Below are positions 27,382 to 36,999 of a stretch of DNA of 64,000 bases, in pieces. Source of the stretch: an uncultured Alloprevotella sp. (GTDB lineage Bacteria; Bacteroidota; Bacteroidia; Bacteroidales; Bacteroidaceae). A model generated the notes under the pieces. The model had not been told where the DNA came from. It did no database searches and worked only from the letters and a program-made list of their open reading frames with translations. The stretch's first letter is position 1; each line of letters begins with the position of its first letter. The position numbers were made by a program, and so were the translations under genes. The stretch covers positions 248,001 through 312,000 of the forward strand of contig CALUOQ010000001.1 of the NCBI GenBank assembly GCA_944322325.1. Direction: 5' to 3'.

Positions 27382-29166
27382 ATGGAAAATTTGAAGAACG
27401 TAGCTCCGCTCACTGACTTTGACTGGGATGCCTATGAAAACGGCTCCACAGAAACCAAGGAAGCGAAAGCAGAGCTGGAAAAGGCGTATGACACCACCCT
27501 CAACAAGGTGAACGAACACGAGGTTATCGAGGGAACCGTCATCAGCATCAACAAACGCGAGGTAGTCGTCAACATCGGCTACAAGTCCGACGGCATCATC
27601 CCCATCAGCGAGTTCCGTTACAATCCCGACCTGAAAGTCGGCGACCAGGTAGAAGTCTACGTCGAAAATCAGGAAGACAAAAAAGGCCAGCTGGTCCTTT
27701 CTCATAAAAAAGCGCGCGCCAGCAAGTCCTGGGAGCGCATCAACAAAGCCCTCGAGGACAAGGAAATCATCAAGGGCTACATCAAGTGCCGCACGAAGGG
27801 CGGTATGATTGTCGACGTCTTCGGCATCGAAGCCTTCCTCCCCGGCTCGCAAATCGACGTCAAGCCCATTCGCGACTACGACATCTTCGTGGGCAAGACC
27901 ATGGAGTTCCAGGTTGTCAAAATCAACCAGGAGTACAAGAACGTCGTCGTTTCGCACAAGGCCCTCATCGAAGCCGAGCTCGAAGCGCAGAAGCAGGAAA
28001 TCATCTCGAAGCTCCAGAAAGGCCAAGTGCTCGAAGGAACCGTCAAGAACATTACGACCTACGGCGTTTTCATCGACTTGGGCGGCGTAGACGGCCTCAT
28101 CCACATCACGGACCTTTCGTGGGGCCGCGTCAACGACCCGCACGAAATCGTGCAGCTTGACCAGAAACTCAACGTCGTTATCCTCGACTTCGACGAAGAA
28201 AAGAAGCGCATCGCCCTCGGCCTGAAGCAGCTGACGCCGCACCCCTGGGATGCCCTCGACCCCAACCTCAAAGTCGGCGACAAAGTCAAAGGAAAAGTTG
28301 TCGTTATGGCAGACTACGGCGCATTCGTGGAAATCGCTCCGGGCGTAGAAGGCCTGATTCACGTCAGCGAGATGAGCTGGAGCCAGCACCTGCGCTCGGC
28401 TCAGGACTTCCTTAAAGTAGGCGACGAGGTAGAGGCTGTCATTCTGACCCTCGACCGCACCGACCGCAAGATGTCCCTCGGTATCAAGCAGCTCAAGGAA
28501 GATCCCTGGAAGGACATTGAGACGAAATACCCCGTCGGCTCTCAGCACACCGCACGTGTACGCAACTTCACGAACTTCGGCGTGTTCGTTGAACTCGAGG
28601 AAGGCGTAGACGGACTCATCCATATCTCCGACCTCTCGTGGACTAAGAAAGTGAAACACCCCTCTGAGTTCACGCAAATCGGCGCCGAGATTCAGGTTGT
28701 CGTGCTCGAGATAGATAAGGAGAACCGCCGTCTGAGCTTGGGCCACAAGCAGCTCGAGGAAAATCCGTGGGACGTATTCGCCACCGTATTCACCGAAGGT
28801 TCCGTTCACGAGGGCACCATCATCGAGCTCCTCGACAAGGGTGCCGTCGTTCAGCTCGAGTATGGCGTCGAAGGCTTCGCTACACCGAAGCACCTCGTTA
28901 AGGAGGACGGCAGCCACGCTGTGCTCAACGAGAAACTCCCCTTCAAGGTCATCGAGTTCAACAAGGACAGCAAGCGCATCATCCTTTCGCACAGCCGCAC
29001 CTTCGAGGACGCACAGCGCGAGGCTCGCGCCGAAAAGAAGGCTGCTGCCAAGAAATCGCCGAAGAAAGACGAGACACCGGTTATCCAGAACCAGGCCGCT
29101 TCGACCAGCCTCGGCGACAATGACGCACTGGCCGCGCTGAAAGCCAAACTGGAACAGGGAGAATAA
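27382..29166 (+). CDS. rpsA: 30S ribosomal protein S1
   Basis: 594 residues with six S1 RNA-binding domains: GTVISINKREVVVNIGY (about 50), GYIKCRTKGGMIVDVFGI, GTVKNITTYGVFIDLGG, GKVVVMADYGAFVEIAPG, ARVRNFTNFGVFVELEEG and GTIIELLDKGAVVQLEYG. Domains 3-5 keep the typical GLIHxSDLSW ending. S1 binds mRNA at the 30S platform. The tail is Lys/Ala-rich (ARAEKKAAAKKSPKKDE). The start MENLKNVAPLTDFDWDAYE is the Bacteroidota form. It is monocistronic between its own promoter and terminator. Confidence 0.97.
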   Translation: MENLKNVAPLTDFDWDAYENGSTETKEAKAELEKAYDTTLNKVNEHEVIEGTVISINKREVVVNIGYKSDGIIPISEFRYNPDLKVGDQVEVYVENQEDKKGQLVLSHKKARASKSWERINKALEDKEIIKGYIKCRTKGGMIVDVFGIEAFLPGSQIDVKPIRDYDIFVGKTMEFQVVKINQEYKNVVVSHKALIEAELEAQKQEIISKLQKGQVLEGTVKNITTYGVFIDLGGVDGLIHITDLSWGRVNDPHEIVQLDQKLNVVILDFDEEKKRIALGLKQLTPHPWDALDPNLKVGDKVKGKVVVMADYGAFVEIAPGVEGLIHVSEMSWSQHLRSAQDFLKVGDEVEAVILTLDRTDRKMSLGIKQLKEDPWKDIETKYPVGSQHTARVRNFTNFGVFVELEEGVDGLIHISDLSWTKKVKHPSEFTQIGAEIQVVVLEIDKENRRLSLGHKQLEENPWDVFATVFTEGSVHEGTIIELLDKGAVVQLEYGVEGFATPKHLVKEDGSHAVLNEKLPFKVIEFNKDSKRIILSHSRTFEDAQREARAEKKAAAKKSPKKDETPVIQNQAASTSLGDNDALAALKAKLEQGE

Positions 29167-29215
29167 TCTCCTATCCTCATAACGTCGGTCGCTACGGCAG
29201 GCCGACTCAGAAAAG

Positions 29216-29256
29216 AGCGAGGACGCACTGCATAAGCAGGCGTCCTCGCTTCTTAT
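29216..29256 (+). terminator. Intrinsic terminator after rpsA
   Basis: AGCGAGGACGC (29216-29226) pairs perfectly with GCGTCCTCGCT (29240-29250), followed by TCTTATAT. Confidence 0.8.
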
Positions 29257-29314
29257 ATAAAATAATGTGTTGATGCCGGTCTTTCAGCCTCTTCAGGGCG
29301 GACCTGAACTTGCT

Positions 29315-31420
29315 TCAGCTAATGGCTGAAAAATTGACGTTGCGGTCTTTCATCTGCCTGAGCGTGGACCAAACCATGTGATGCTGCGGCAGGTTTTCGT
29401 AAGGGTCTGCCTGCAATACGGTCTCGGCGGCCTCGCGCGCGACGGACATCATTTCGGCGTCGCGGACCACGTTGGCGACTTTCAAGTCAAACGGCAGTCC
29501 GCTCTGTTGCGTCCCTTCGAGGTCACCCGGGCCACGCAGTTTCAAGTCCTCCTCCGCTATGCGGAAACCGTCCGTCGTTTCGACCATGATACCGATGCGC
29601 CGACGGGTCGTCTCGCTGAGCTTATAGCCCGTCACAAGGACGCAGTACGACTGGTTACCGCCACGACCGACCCGCCCGCGCAGCTGATGCAGCTGTGCCA
29701 GGCCGAAACGCTCGGCGTCCTCAATGACCATTACGGTCGCGTTGGGCACATTGACGCCGACCTCTATCACCGTGGTGCTCACCAGTATCTGCGTCTCACG
29801 CCGAAGGAAGGCCTGCATAGCCTCCTCCTTTTCCTGTGGTTTCATCTTGCCGTGCAGTTTGCCCACGCGGTACTCCGGGAACAATTCGGTCATTGCTGCG
29901 AAACCGTCCTCCAGATTTTTCAAATCGCTCTTCTCACTTTCTTCGATGAGCGGGTAGACCACGTAGGCCTGCCGGCCCTGAGCCAATTCCCTGCGCATAC
30001 CGGCGTAAAGCGGGGCGCAGTTGTTCGAATAATAATGAAGCGTCCTGATCGGTTTACGTCCTGCCGGCAACTGGTCGATGACCGAGACGTCGAGGTCGCC
30101 GTACACCGTCATGGCCAGTGTCCGCGGTATAGGCGTGGCGGTCATAACGAGCACATGCGGCGGATGCACGTTCTTGCTCCACAGCTTAGCGCGCTGTTCG
30201 ACGCCGAAGCGGTGCTGTTCGTCGATAACGACGAGCCCCAAATTGAGGAAGTTCACCGTAGGCTCGATGACAGCGTGCGTACCGACCAGCAAACCGACGC
30301 TGCCGTCGGCCACGCCGCGGAGCACCTCGTCACGGCGGATACCCTTCACCGAACCGGTCAGCAATTCCACCCGCAGGGGCAACCCCTCCGTCATCTGCCT
30401 GAGCGTGGAGAAATGCTGCTCGGCCAGAATCTCCGTCGGAGCCATCAGACACGCCTGAAAGCCGTTGTCAACAGCCAGCAGGCAGGCCATGAGCGCCACC
30501 ATCGTCTTACCCGAACCGACGTCGCCGTGCAACAGACGGTTCATCTGCCGCCCGCTGCCCAAGTCGGCACGGATTTCGTGCACAACGCGCTTCTGCGCCT
30601 CGGTCAGCTCAAAGGGCAACTTCTCCCGATAGAACTGCATGAAACAATTGCCGACACGTGCGAACACGAATCCGCGATACTTCAGCTTGCGGTTCTTGGC
30701 GTAACGCAGGATAGCCAGCTGAAGGAAAAAGAGTTCCTCGAACTTCATGCGCCGCTCCGCCATCGCCAACTCCTCCGTCTGCCGTGGAAAATGCATGTGC
30801 CGCAACGAGGTCGACAGCGGCGCCAGGTTGTATTTTTCCGCAATATAGGACGGAAGCGTTTCCTCCGGCTCGCTTTCGGCCAATCCCTTGAAAGCCTGGG
30901 CTATCGCTTCGGTCAGCTGACGCGAGTCAAGCCGGGCGCGCTTCATGCGCTCCGTCGTGCGGTAGAACGGCCGGAACGTGTGTACCTCGGGTTTGAAGTT
31001 TTCCGCCAGCTCCAGCTCCGGGTGCGCGAAGGAGATATGCCCGTTCCAGAAAGTCGGTTTTCCCAACACGACGTACTCCCGCCCCACTTTGTAAGACTTC
31101 TCGACATACTTGACACCGTTGAACCAGACAAACTCCACGTAGCCCGTACCGTCGAAGAACGTCGCCTTGAGCCGCTGTTTCCGCCCTTGCCCTTCGAGTT
31201 CGTAACCGATGATTTTTCCTTTCAGCTGGACATACGGCATCCCCTCGTGCACTTGGCTGACCGTGTGCACGACTGTTCGGTCCACGTACTTATACGGAAA
31301 GGTATAAAGCAGGTCGCGTACCGTCCGGATGCCCAGTTCGGACAACAAGACCTTGGCCCGCGCCGGCCCTATACCTTTCAGATAAGCGATGTCCTGCTGC
31401 AGGAAAGCGGAAGACGCCAC
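29315..31420 (-). CDS. recG: ATP-dependent DNA helicase RecG
   Basis: 701 residues from a proposed GTG at 31420. RecG regresses stalled forks and acts on branched DNA. The wedge/OB domain (VKGKIIGY-like QLKGKIIGYELEGQ) is followed by helicase motifs GDVGSGKTMVALMA, DEQHRFGV, MTATPIPRTLAM, and QLRGRVGRGG. The C-terminus has GDLEGTQQSGLPFDLK. The only in-frame ATG (31501) would overlap the upstream gene by 47 bases and add residues without similarity. GTG at 31420 gives the usual length and starts 34 bases after the DJ-1 gene, but the start remains uncertain. Confidence 0.95.
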   Translation of the reverse strand: MASSAFLQQDIAYLKGIGPARAKVLLSELGIRTVRDLLYTFPYKYVDRTVVHTVSQVHEGMPYVQLKGKIIGYELEGQGRKQRLKATFFDGTGYVEFVWFNGVKYVEKSYKVGREYVVLGKPTFWNGHISFAHPELELAENFKPEVHTFRPFYRTTERMKRARLDSRQLTEAIAQAFKGLAESEPEETLPSYIAEKYNLAPLSTSLRHMHFPRQTEELAMAERRMKFEELFFLQLAILRYAKNRKLKYRGFVFARVGNCFMQFYREKLPFELTEAQKRVVHEIRADLGSGRQMNRLLHGDVGSGKTMVALMACLLAVDNGFQACLMAPTEILAEQHFSTLRQMTEGLPLRVELLTGSVKGIRRDEVLRGVADGSVGLLVGTHAVIEPTVNFLNLGLVVIDEQHRFGVEQRAKLWSKNVHPPHVLVMTATPIPRTLAMTVYGDLDVSVIDQLPAGRKPIRTLHYYSNNCAPLYAGMRRELAQGRQAYVVYPLIEESEKSDLKNLEDGFAAMTELFPEYRVGKLHGKMKPQEKEEAMQAFLRRETQILVSTTVIEVGVNVPNATVMVIEDAERFGLAQLHQLRGRVGRGGNQSYCVLVTGYKLSETTRRRIGIMVETTDGFRIAEEDLKLRGPGDLEGTQQSGLPFDLKVANVVRDAEMMSVAREAAETVLQADPYENLPQHHMVWSTLRQMKDRNVNFSAIS

Positions 31421-31454
31421 GCGCGCTGAGCTTTGCAGAACAAGAACCGCCGGC

Positions 31455-31997
31455 CTAAGCCAGCAACATACCGCCCTTAACCTCCGCAGCAACAGCGGCA
31501 CCCTTCAGGTGCTCCACAATAGCCAAGGCAAAGTCGAACACGGCGCCCGGGCCTTTTCCGGTAATGAGGTTACCGTCTACCTCGGCGTAGTTGCCGGTGT
31601 ACGTAGCGCCGAGCAGATATTCGTCAAAGCCCGGATAGCACGTCGCCTTGCGGCCTTCAAGCAAGTGGCGGCGGCCCAGCAGCGAGGGAGCCGCGCAAAT
31701 GGCAGCGACTGCCTTGCCCGCACGTACTCTGCTCTCCATGACATTCATCAGTCCCTCGTGTTCGCCGAGGTTTACCGTCCCCGGCAGTCCGCCCGGGAAA
31801 ATCATCATTTCGCTTGCCTCAGCCTCGGCGGCGTCAAACAACGCGTCGGCCATCACACCGATGCCGTGCGAACCGCGCACCAGCAATCCGTCGCCGACCG
31901 ACACCAGGCAGACCTCAATCCCCCCGCGGCGCAACACGTCGGCTGTCCCGAGGGCCTCGGTCTCCTCAAATCCTTCTGCCAAATACAAATGAACCAT
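31455..31997 (-). CDS. DJ-1/PfpI family protein
   Basis: 180 residues. It has the flavodoxin-like DJ-1 fold with an early acidic residue in YLAEGFEETEA (Glu15 region) and the nucleophile-elbow Cys in AAICAAPSLLG. PGGLPGTVNLGEH and the C-terminal TGKGPGAVFDFALAIVE are diagnostic of the DJ-1 branch rather than the PfpI protease or ThiJ kinase. Members act on glyoxal stress or as redox-sensitive chaperones, and the specific role here is unknown. It lies 27 bases after pdxJ and 34 before recG, probably one operon. Confidence 0.9.
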   Translation of the reverse strand: MVHLYLAEGFEETEALGTADVLRRGGIEVCLVSVGDGLLVRGSHGIGVMADALFDAAEAEASEMMIFPGGLPGTVNLGEHEGLMNVMESRVRAGKAVAAICAAPSLLGRRHLLEGRKATCYPGFDEYLLGATYTGNYAEVDGNLITGKGPGAVFDFALAIVEHLKGAAVAAEVKGGMLLA

Positions 31998-32024
31998 TTT
32001 CTTACGTATTAAGGTGAAACTACA

Positions 32025-32741
32025 TCATTGATTAAGGCAACGCAGGTAACGGCGAATCGTTTCCTCCAGCCCCAGGTAAAGCGCGTCGCATATCAGGGCA
32101 TGTCCGATGCTGACCTCGTCGAGCCAGGGAATACGCTCGTTCAGATAAGCCAGGTTCTCCAGACTCAAGTCGTGGCCGGCGTTCAGGCCGAGGCCCAGAC
32201 TCTTGGCCACGCGCGCCGCCTCCACAAAGGGCTGCACGGCCGCCTCGCGGTCGGCGGCATACTGCGCCGCGTAGGGCTCGGTGTAAAGTTCCACGCGGTC
32301 GGCGCCGCAGCGCGCGGCTCCCTCGACCATCGCGGGATCGGCGTCGACAAAGACCGATGTCCGTATGCCCGCCGCCTTCATCTCGCCGATAACCTCGGTC
32401 AGGAAAGCGGCATGGGCCACCGTGTCCCACCCGTGATTGGACGTCAGCTGGTCCGGCGCGTCGGGCACCAGCGTCGCCTGAGCCGGTCGCACTTGCAATA
32501 CCAGCTGGCGCAGCCTGTCGTCAGGATTACCCTCGATGTTGAATTCCGTACTCAGCACCTTCTTCAGGTCCACGACGTCCTGGCGCCGGATGTGGCGCTC
32601 GTCGGGCCGCGGATGTACCGTGATGCCCTGAGCGCCGAAGAGCTCGCAGTCCAGCGCGACGCGCACCACGTCGGGGTTGTCGCCGCCGCGGGCGTTGCGC
32701 AGGGTCGCGATTTTGTTGATGTTTACGCTTAGTTTTGTCAT
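32025..32741 (-). CDS. pdxJ: Pyridoxine 5'-phosphate synthase
   Basis: 238 residues from the ATG at 32741. PdxJ condenses 3-amino-2-oxopropyl phosphate with deoxyxylulose 5-phosphate to give pyridoxine phosphate. The start [17 protein letters not shown], then [20 protein letters not shown]-like [24 protein letters not shown] and [13 protein letters not shown] cover the whole TIM-barrel active site. It is divergent from nadK. Its -7 element (32805-32812) lies beyond that of nadK, so the two promoters face each other. Confidence 0.97.
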   Translation of the reverse strand: MTKLSVNINKIATLRNARGGDNPDVVRVALDCELFGAQGITVHPRPDERHIRRQDVVDLKKVLSTEFNIEGNPDDRLRQLVLQVRPAQATLVPDAPDQLTSNHGWDTVAHAAFLTEVIGEMKAAGIRTSVFVDADPAMVEGAARCGADRVELYTEPYAAQYAADREAAVQPFVEAARVAKSLGLGLNAGHDLSLENLAYLNERIPWLDEVSIGHALICDALYLGLEETIRRYLRCLNQ

Positions 32742-32781
32742 CGCAAATCTGTCTTTCGATAGGCACGCCGCAAATTTTTCG

Positions 32782-32789
32782 TACATTTG
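32782..32789 (+). promoter_or_regulatory. nadK: -7 promoter element (TACATTTG) for nadK
   Basis: TACATTTG on the plus strand, 96 bases before the nadK ATG. The expected start point, about 7 bases downstream, is within a few bases of that of pdxJ. Confidence 0.55.
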
Positions 32790-32804
32790 CACGGCGCGTT
32801 ACTG

Positions 32805-32812
32805 CAAAAGTA
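32805..32812 (-). promoter_or_regulatory. pdxJ: -7 promoter element (TACTTTTG) for pdxJ
   Basis: Minus-strand TACTTTTG, 63 bases before the pdxJ ATG. It lies downstream of the nadK -7 element, so each promoter sits in the other's initially transcribed region. Confidence 0.5.
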
Positions 32813-32885
32813 GTGAAAACTTCGCGAACGCACACCGATTCGCCCCGAAAGAACGAAACGACATCCACCCTTAGTCAAGGCCTTC

Positions 32886-33755
32886 ATGAGAATAGCGCTA
32901 TTCGGCAGTACCTTCCAGACCGACAAAAAACAGTACGTCCAGCGAATCCTCAGCCAGCTGGAACAACATGACGACAGCCTCATCGTCGAGCCCACGTTCC
33001 ACCAATATCTGAGCGGGCTTGGCCTCGACATGCGGGGGCACGACGTCATCGACAGCGACGCCTTTTCTGCCGACCTCGCAATGTCGGTCGGCGGCGACGG
33101 CACTTTCCTGAAAACGGCCGCCGCCGTCGGACGGAAGGATATCCCAATCGTCGGCATCAACACGGGCCGCCTCGGTTTTCTCGCCGAAGTCTCGCCCGAC
33201 GACTGCACCGAGGCCATCGACGCCCTCCACTGCCACGCTTATTCCCTCGAAAGCCGCAGCGTCATCCAAGCCGTCAACAGCGAACGCCCGTTCAGCTTCT
33301 CGCCTTTCGCCCTCAACGAGGTGGCCGTCCTGAAGCACGACAACTCGTCACTCATCGACATACGCACGGAAATCAACGGCGAGTTGCTCACCCACTATCT
33401 GGCCGACGGCCTCATCATCAGCACGCCCACCGGCTCCACGGGCTACTCGCTCAGCGCCGGCGGCCCCATCATCGTCCCCGACACCCGAACACTGTGCCTT
33501 TCCGCCGTCGCGCCGCACAGCCTCTATATACGCCCCGTCGTTCTGAGCGACGACGTCACCCTCACCCTCTCCGTCGAGAGCCGCAGCCACAACTTCCTCG
33601 TCGCCATTGACGGCCGTAGCGAAAGTTTCAGCACCGGTACCACCGTCACCGTGCGCCGCGCTCCCTACACGGTCAAGATTGTCAAGATTCACCACCGCAA
33701 GTATTTCGACACGCTCCGCGCCAAGATGATGTGGGGCGCCGACCAGCGCGTATGA
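32886..33755 (+). CDS. nadK: NAD kinase
   Basis: 289 residues. It phosphorylates NAD to NADP. The GGDGT motif (SVGGDGTFLKTAAAVG) and INTGRLGFLAEV form the nucleotide site. The second conserved block is DGLIISTPTGSTGYSLSAGGP. The N-terminus MRIALFGSTF is the Bacteroidota form. Its stop (TGA) overlaps the ATG of the ABC transporter gene as ATGA. Confidence 0.96.
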   Translation: MRIALFGSTFQTDKKQYVQRILSQLEQHDDSLIVEPTFHQYLSGLGLDMRGHDVIDSDAFSADLAMSVGGDGTFLKTAAAVGRKDIPIVGINTGRLGFLAEVSPDDCTEAIDALHCHAYSLESRSVIQAVNSERPFSFSPFALNEVAVLKHDNSSLIDIRTEINGELLTHYLADGLIISTPTGSTGYSLSAGGPIIVPDTRTLCLSAVAPHSLYIRPVVLSDDVTLTLSVESRSHNFLVAIDGRSESFSTGTTVTVRRAPYTVKIVKIHHRKYFDTLRAKMMWGADQRV

Positions 33756-35476
33756 ACGCACGGCGCACACTGCTGAAGGCGGCCGCCGCCCTGCCGTGGA
33801 GGGACCGGTGGCGCTGCACGGCCTGGCTCTGGCATACGGGGCGCGGCCACCGCCTGCAAGCCCTGCTCAACACGTCGTTGGGCGTCGCCTCCGTGCTGAC
33901 GGCCCTGCTGTTTGTCTGGGCCACGAAGCTGACCGTCGACATCGCCACGCACGCCGACTATCGCCTGACGCTGACCCAGGCCCTGGCCCTGCTGTCTGGC
34001 CTCGCCCTGGTCGAGATTCTGCTCGGCGTAGCCAGCCGTTGGGTGCGCGCACTGCTTGGCGTGAAGGCACAGAACGCCCTGCGCGCAACCCTCTTCGCCC
34101 ACCTGCTGCGCTGCGAATGGCAGGGGTTGAAGGCCTACCACAGCGGCGACCTGCTCAACCGCATGGAAAAGGATGCCTCAGCCGTCGTTACCTATCTGAC
34201 GGAGTCGCTCCCGCAGCTTGTCACGACGCTCGTGCAGTTCGCGGGCGCCTTCTTGTTTCTCTTCGCGCTGGACCGCGCACTGGCCCTCCTGGTCGTAGCC
34301 CTCTTGCCCGTAGTTTTCGTCGTCAGCCGGCTTTACGTCCGCCGCATGAAGACCCTCACCCATCGCATCCGCACCACCGAAAGCACCATCCAGTCACTCG
34401 TACAGGAAAGTGTGCAGCACGCCCTCGTTATCAAGACACTGGAACGCAGTCCCGCCGTCTTGGGCCACCTCGCCGCCCGCCAGGACGAATTACGCCGCGA
34501 GGTGCGCGAACGTACGCGCTACGCCACAACCTCGTCCACCGTGATGAACGTCGGTTTCGCCGCCGGCTACCTGCTCACGTTCGCCTGGGGCGTAATCTGC
34601 CTCGAAGAGGGTGCCATCACCTACGGCGCCCTGATGGCCTTCATCCAGCTCGTCGGACAGATACAAGGCCCTGCACGCAGCCTGACCCGCTTCGTTCCGG
34701 TCATAGTCGGAGCCTACACCGCCGCCGAACGCCTGATGGAGATTGAGCGCGTGGAAGAAGAACCGACCAACGGTGTCCCCCGACCGGTGGACTCGCCCGT
34801 CGGCATTCGCCTCAACGACGTGACGTTTGCATACACGCCCGGCGGCCGCACTGTGTTCCGGCATTTCGATTTCGACTTTGCGCCCGGCAGCCGCACAGCC
34901 GTCGTGGGCGAAACAGGCGTCGGGAAAACCACCCTCGTCCGCCTGCTCTTGGGCCTTGTCCGCCCGACCGGGGGGACCATCGCCCTGTACGGCTCCCGGG
35001 GAGAAGCGCCCGTCAGCCCCACGACGCGGAGCTGCTTTGCCTACGTCCCCCAGGGCAACTCGCTGCTGAGCGGCACGGTGCGCAGCAACCTGCTTCTGGG
35101 CGACCCCGACGCCGACGAGGAGGCCATGTTCCGCGCCCTGCACGCTGCGGGGGCCGACTTCGTCCGCGCCCTGCCCGACGGACTCAACACGCGTTGTGGC
35201 GAGCAAGGTGACGGTCTGTCCGAGGGGCAGGCACAACGCATCTGCATCGCGCGTACCCTGCTGCGCAAGGCCCCCGTCATGGTGTTCGACGAGGCCACCT
35301 CAGCCCTCGACAGCACGACGGAGGAGACCGTCGTGCGGCGCATCGTAGCGATGTTTCCCCGCCAGACGCTCATCTTCATCACCCACCGCCCTGCCGTACT
35401 GGCCTACTGTACCCGACAGCTTCGCCTCAGCCGTACGCCGGACAGTGACACCGCGACGAAGGCCCCCCGCACCTGA
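33752..35476 (+). CDS. ABC exporter, fused membrane and ATPase domains
   Basis: 574 residues. An exporter-type transmembrane domain (about 30-320, six helices, with coupling-helix region YHSGDLLNRMEKDASAV) is followed by the ATPase domain. That has Walker A VVGETGVGKTT, Q-loop YVPQGNSLLSG, a signature LSEGQAQRI instead of LSGGQ, Walker B VMVFDEATSAL and the H-loop ITHRP. Half-transporters of this kind act as dimers and export lipids, peptides or drugs; the substrate is not evident. The start at 33752 overlaps the nadK stop by ATGA. Confidence 0.9.
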   Translation: MNARRTLLKAAAALPWRDRWRCTAWLWHTGRGHRLQALLNTSLGVASVLTALLFVWATKLTVDIATHADYRLTLTQALALLSGLALVEILLGVASRWVRALLGVKAQNALRATLFAHLLRCEWQGLKAYHSGDLLNRMEKDASAVVTYLTESLPQLVTTLVQFAGAFLFLFALDRALALLVVALLPVVFVVSRLYVRRMKTLTHRIRTTESTIQSLVQESVQHALVIKTLERSPAVLGHLAARQDELRREVRERTRYATTSSTVMNVGFAAGYLLTFAWGVICLEEGAITYGALMAFIQLVGQIQGPARSLTRFVPVIVGAYTAAERLMEIERVEEEPTNGVPRPVDSPVGIRLNDVTFAYTPGGRTVFRHFDFDFAPGSRTAVVGETGVGKTTLVRLLLGLVRPTGGTIALYGSRGEAPVSPTTRSCFAYVPQGNSLLSGTVRSNLLLGDPDADEEAMFRALHAAGADFVRALPDGLNTRCGEQGDGLSEGQAQRICIARTLLRKAPVMVFDEATSALDSTTEETVVRRIVAMFPRQTLIFITHRPAVLAYCTRQLRLSRTPDSDTATKAPRT

Positions 35477-35749
35477 ACTTAACCCGCACACCGACAGCGA
35501 CACCCTTATGTATAAAGGTATGTCCGTGCCGGACTGCGCCCCCCAACCCGGACTTCAACGACTGAAATTCCTTGCTTCCCGCCGGACAAAACGCCGGCTC
35601 CCCCATACCACCCCGACATAATCTCCGCCCCACCCCGCGGCGGACAAACACGTGCCGTCGCAGCCCGCAGCCCCTCCGAAGCAGGGCCACGCGCCGCCCG
35701 CCCGGCGGAAAACGCCACGGGGGCGGCGGTGCCTTTCTCGGAAAAGTTG

Positions 35750-35757
35750 TACCTTTG
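35750..35757 (+). promoter_or_regulatory. -7 promoter element (TACCTTTG) for the aminotransferase
   Basis: TACCTTTG lies 30 bases before the ATG at 35788. In the rest of the 35477-35787 gap I see only GC-rich sequence with no gene, tRNA or repeat. Confidence 0.6.
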
Positions 35758-35787
35758 TCGCCACGTAACGCTAAAAATCACAGAAAA

Positions 35788-36987
35788 ATGCCTCATATAT
35801 CCGAGCGGGCCGTCGAGATGCCCGAGTCGCCGATTCGCAAACTGGCTCCCTTAGCCACCCATGCCCGCGAACGCGGCGTCAAGGTTTACCACCTGAACAT
35901 CGGTCAGCCCGACCTCCCCACGCCGCAAGTGGGACTCGACGTGCTGCGCCACATCGACCGTCAAGTGCTCGAGTACAGCCCCAGCCAGGGTTTCCGCAGC
36001 CTGCGCGAGAAGATGGTAGGCTACTACGCCGGCTACCAGATTGACCTCGAAGCGGACGACATCATCGTCACGTCGGGCGGATCGGAGGCCGTGTTGTTCG
36101 CCTTCCTGTCCTGCCTCAACCCGGGCGACGAAATCATCGTCCCCGAACCGGCCTACGCCAACTACATGGCTTTCGCCATATCGGCCGGCGCCCGCATACG
36201 CACCATCACGACTACCATCGAGGAGGGTTTCTCCCTGCCCAAGGTCGAGAAGTTCGAAGAACTCATCAACGAGCGCACCCGCGCCATCCTCATCTGCAAC
36301 CCCAATAATCCCACAGGCTACCTCTATACGCGCCGGGAGATGAACCAGATACGCGACTTGGTGCGGAAGTACGACCTGTACCTGTTCTCGGACGAAGTGT
36401 ACAGGGAATTCATCTACACGGGGTCGCCGTACATCTCGGCCTGCCACCTCGACGGCATCGAGCAGAACGTCGTACTGATCGACTCCTTCTCGAAGCGTTA
36501 CAGCGAGTGCGGCATCCGCGTCGGCGCCCTCATCACCAAGAACAAGCAGGTGCGCCAGGCGGTGATGAAGTTCTGCCAGGCGCGGCTCAGCCCGCCGCTC
36601 ATCGGACAACTGGTAGCCGAGGCCTCGCTTGACGCGCCGCAGGAGTACACCCGCGAGGTGTACGACGAATACGTGGAGCGGCGCAAATGCCTCATCGACG
36701 GGCTCAACCGCATCCCGGGCGTCTACTCGCCCATCCCGATGGGCGCTTTCTACACCGTGGCCAAGCTGCCCGTCGACGACGCGGAGCGCTTCTGCGCCTG
36801 GTGCCTCAACGAATTTGAATACGAAGGGCAGACCGTCATGATGGCACCCGCCACCGGTTTCTACACCACGCCGGGCGCCGGCGTCGACCAAGTGCGCATC
36901 GCCTACGTACTCAAGAAGGAAGACCTCGAACAGGCCCTCGTCGTGCTCCGCAAGGCGCTCGAGGCCTACCCGGGACGCACACTGTAA
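35788..36987 (+). CDS. Class I pyridoxal-phosphate aminotransferase
   Basis: 399 residues from the ATG at 35788. It is a fold-type I aminotransferase with NIGQPDLPTP near the N-terminus, SGGSEAVLFAF for the phosphate cup and ICNPNNPTGYLYTRREM for substrate and cofactor contacts. SDEVYREFIYTG follows, then the PLP lysine in DSFSKRYSECGIRVG and the carboxylate-binding Arg in VDQVRIAYVL. It resembles aspartate/tyrosine-type enzymes of the aspB group, but the amino acid used cannot be fixed. It precedes a LolC/E-type permease by 12 bases. Confidence 0.93.
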   Translation: MPHISERAVEMPESPIRKLAPLATHARERGVKVYHLNIGQPDLPTPQVGLDVLRHIDRQVLEYSPSQGFRSLREKMVGYYAGYQIDLEADDIIVTSGGSEAVLFAFLSCLNPGDEIIVPEPAYANYMAFAISAGARIRTITTTIEEGFSLPKVEKFEELINERTRAILICNPNNPTGYLYTRREMNQIRDLVRKYDLYLFSDEVYREFIYTGSPYISACHLDGIEQNVVLIDSFSKRYSECGIRVGALITKNKQVRQAVMKFCQARLSPPLIGQLVAEASLDAPQEYTREVYDEYVERRKCLIDGLNRIPGVYSPIPMGAFYTVAKLPVDDAERFCAWCLNEFEYEGQTVMMAPATGFYTTPGAGVDQVRIAYVLKKEDLEQALVVLRKALEAYPGRTL

Positions 36988-36999
36988 TCCGCCGCGAGC

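Noticed and set aside
29378-31429. 683-residue plus-strand frame antisense to recG
   Set aside because: Long antisense frames are expected in GC-rich genes. The protein shows no family motif, and recG on the other strand is intact. The same holds for 27361-28992 and 48198-50174.
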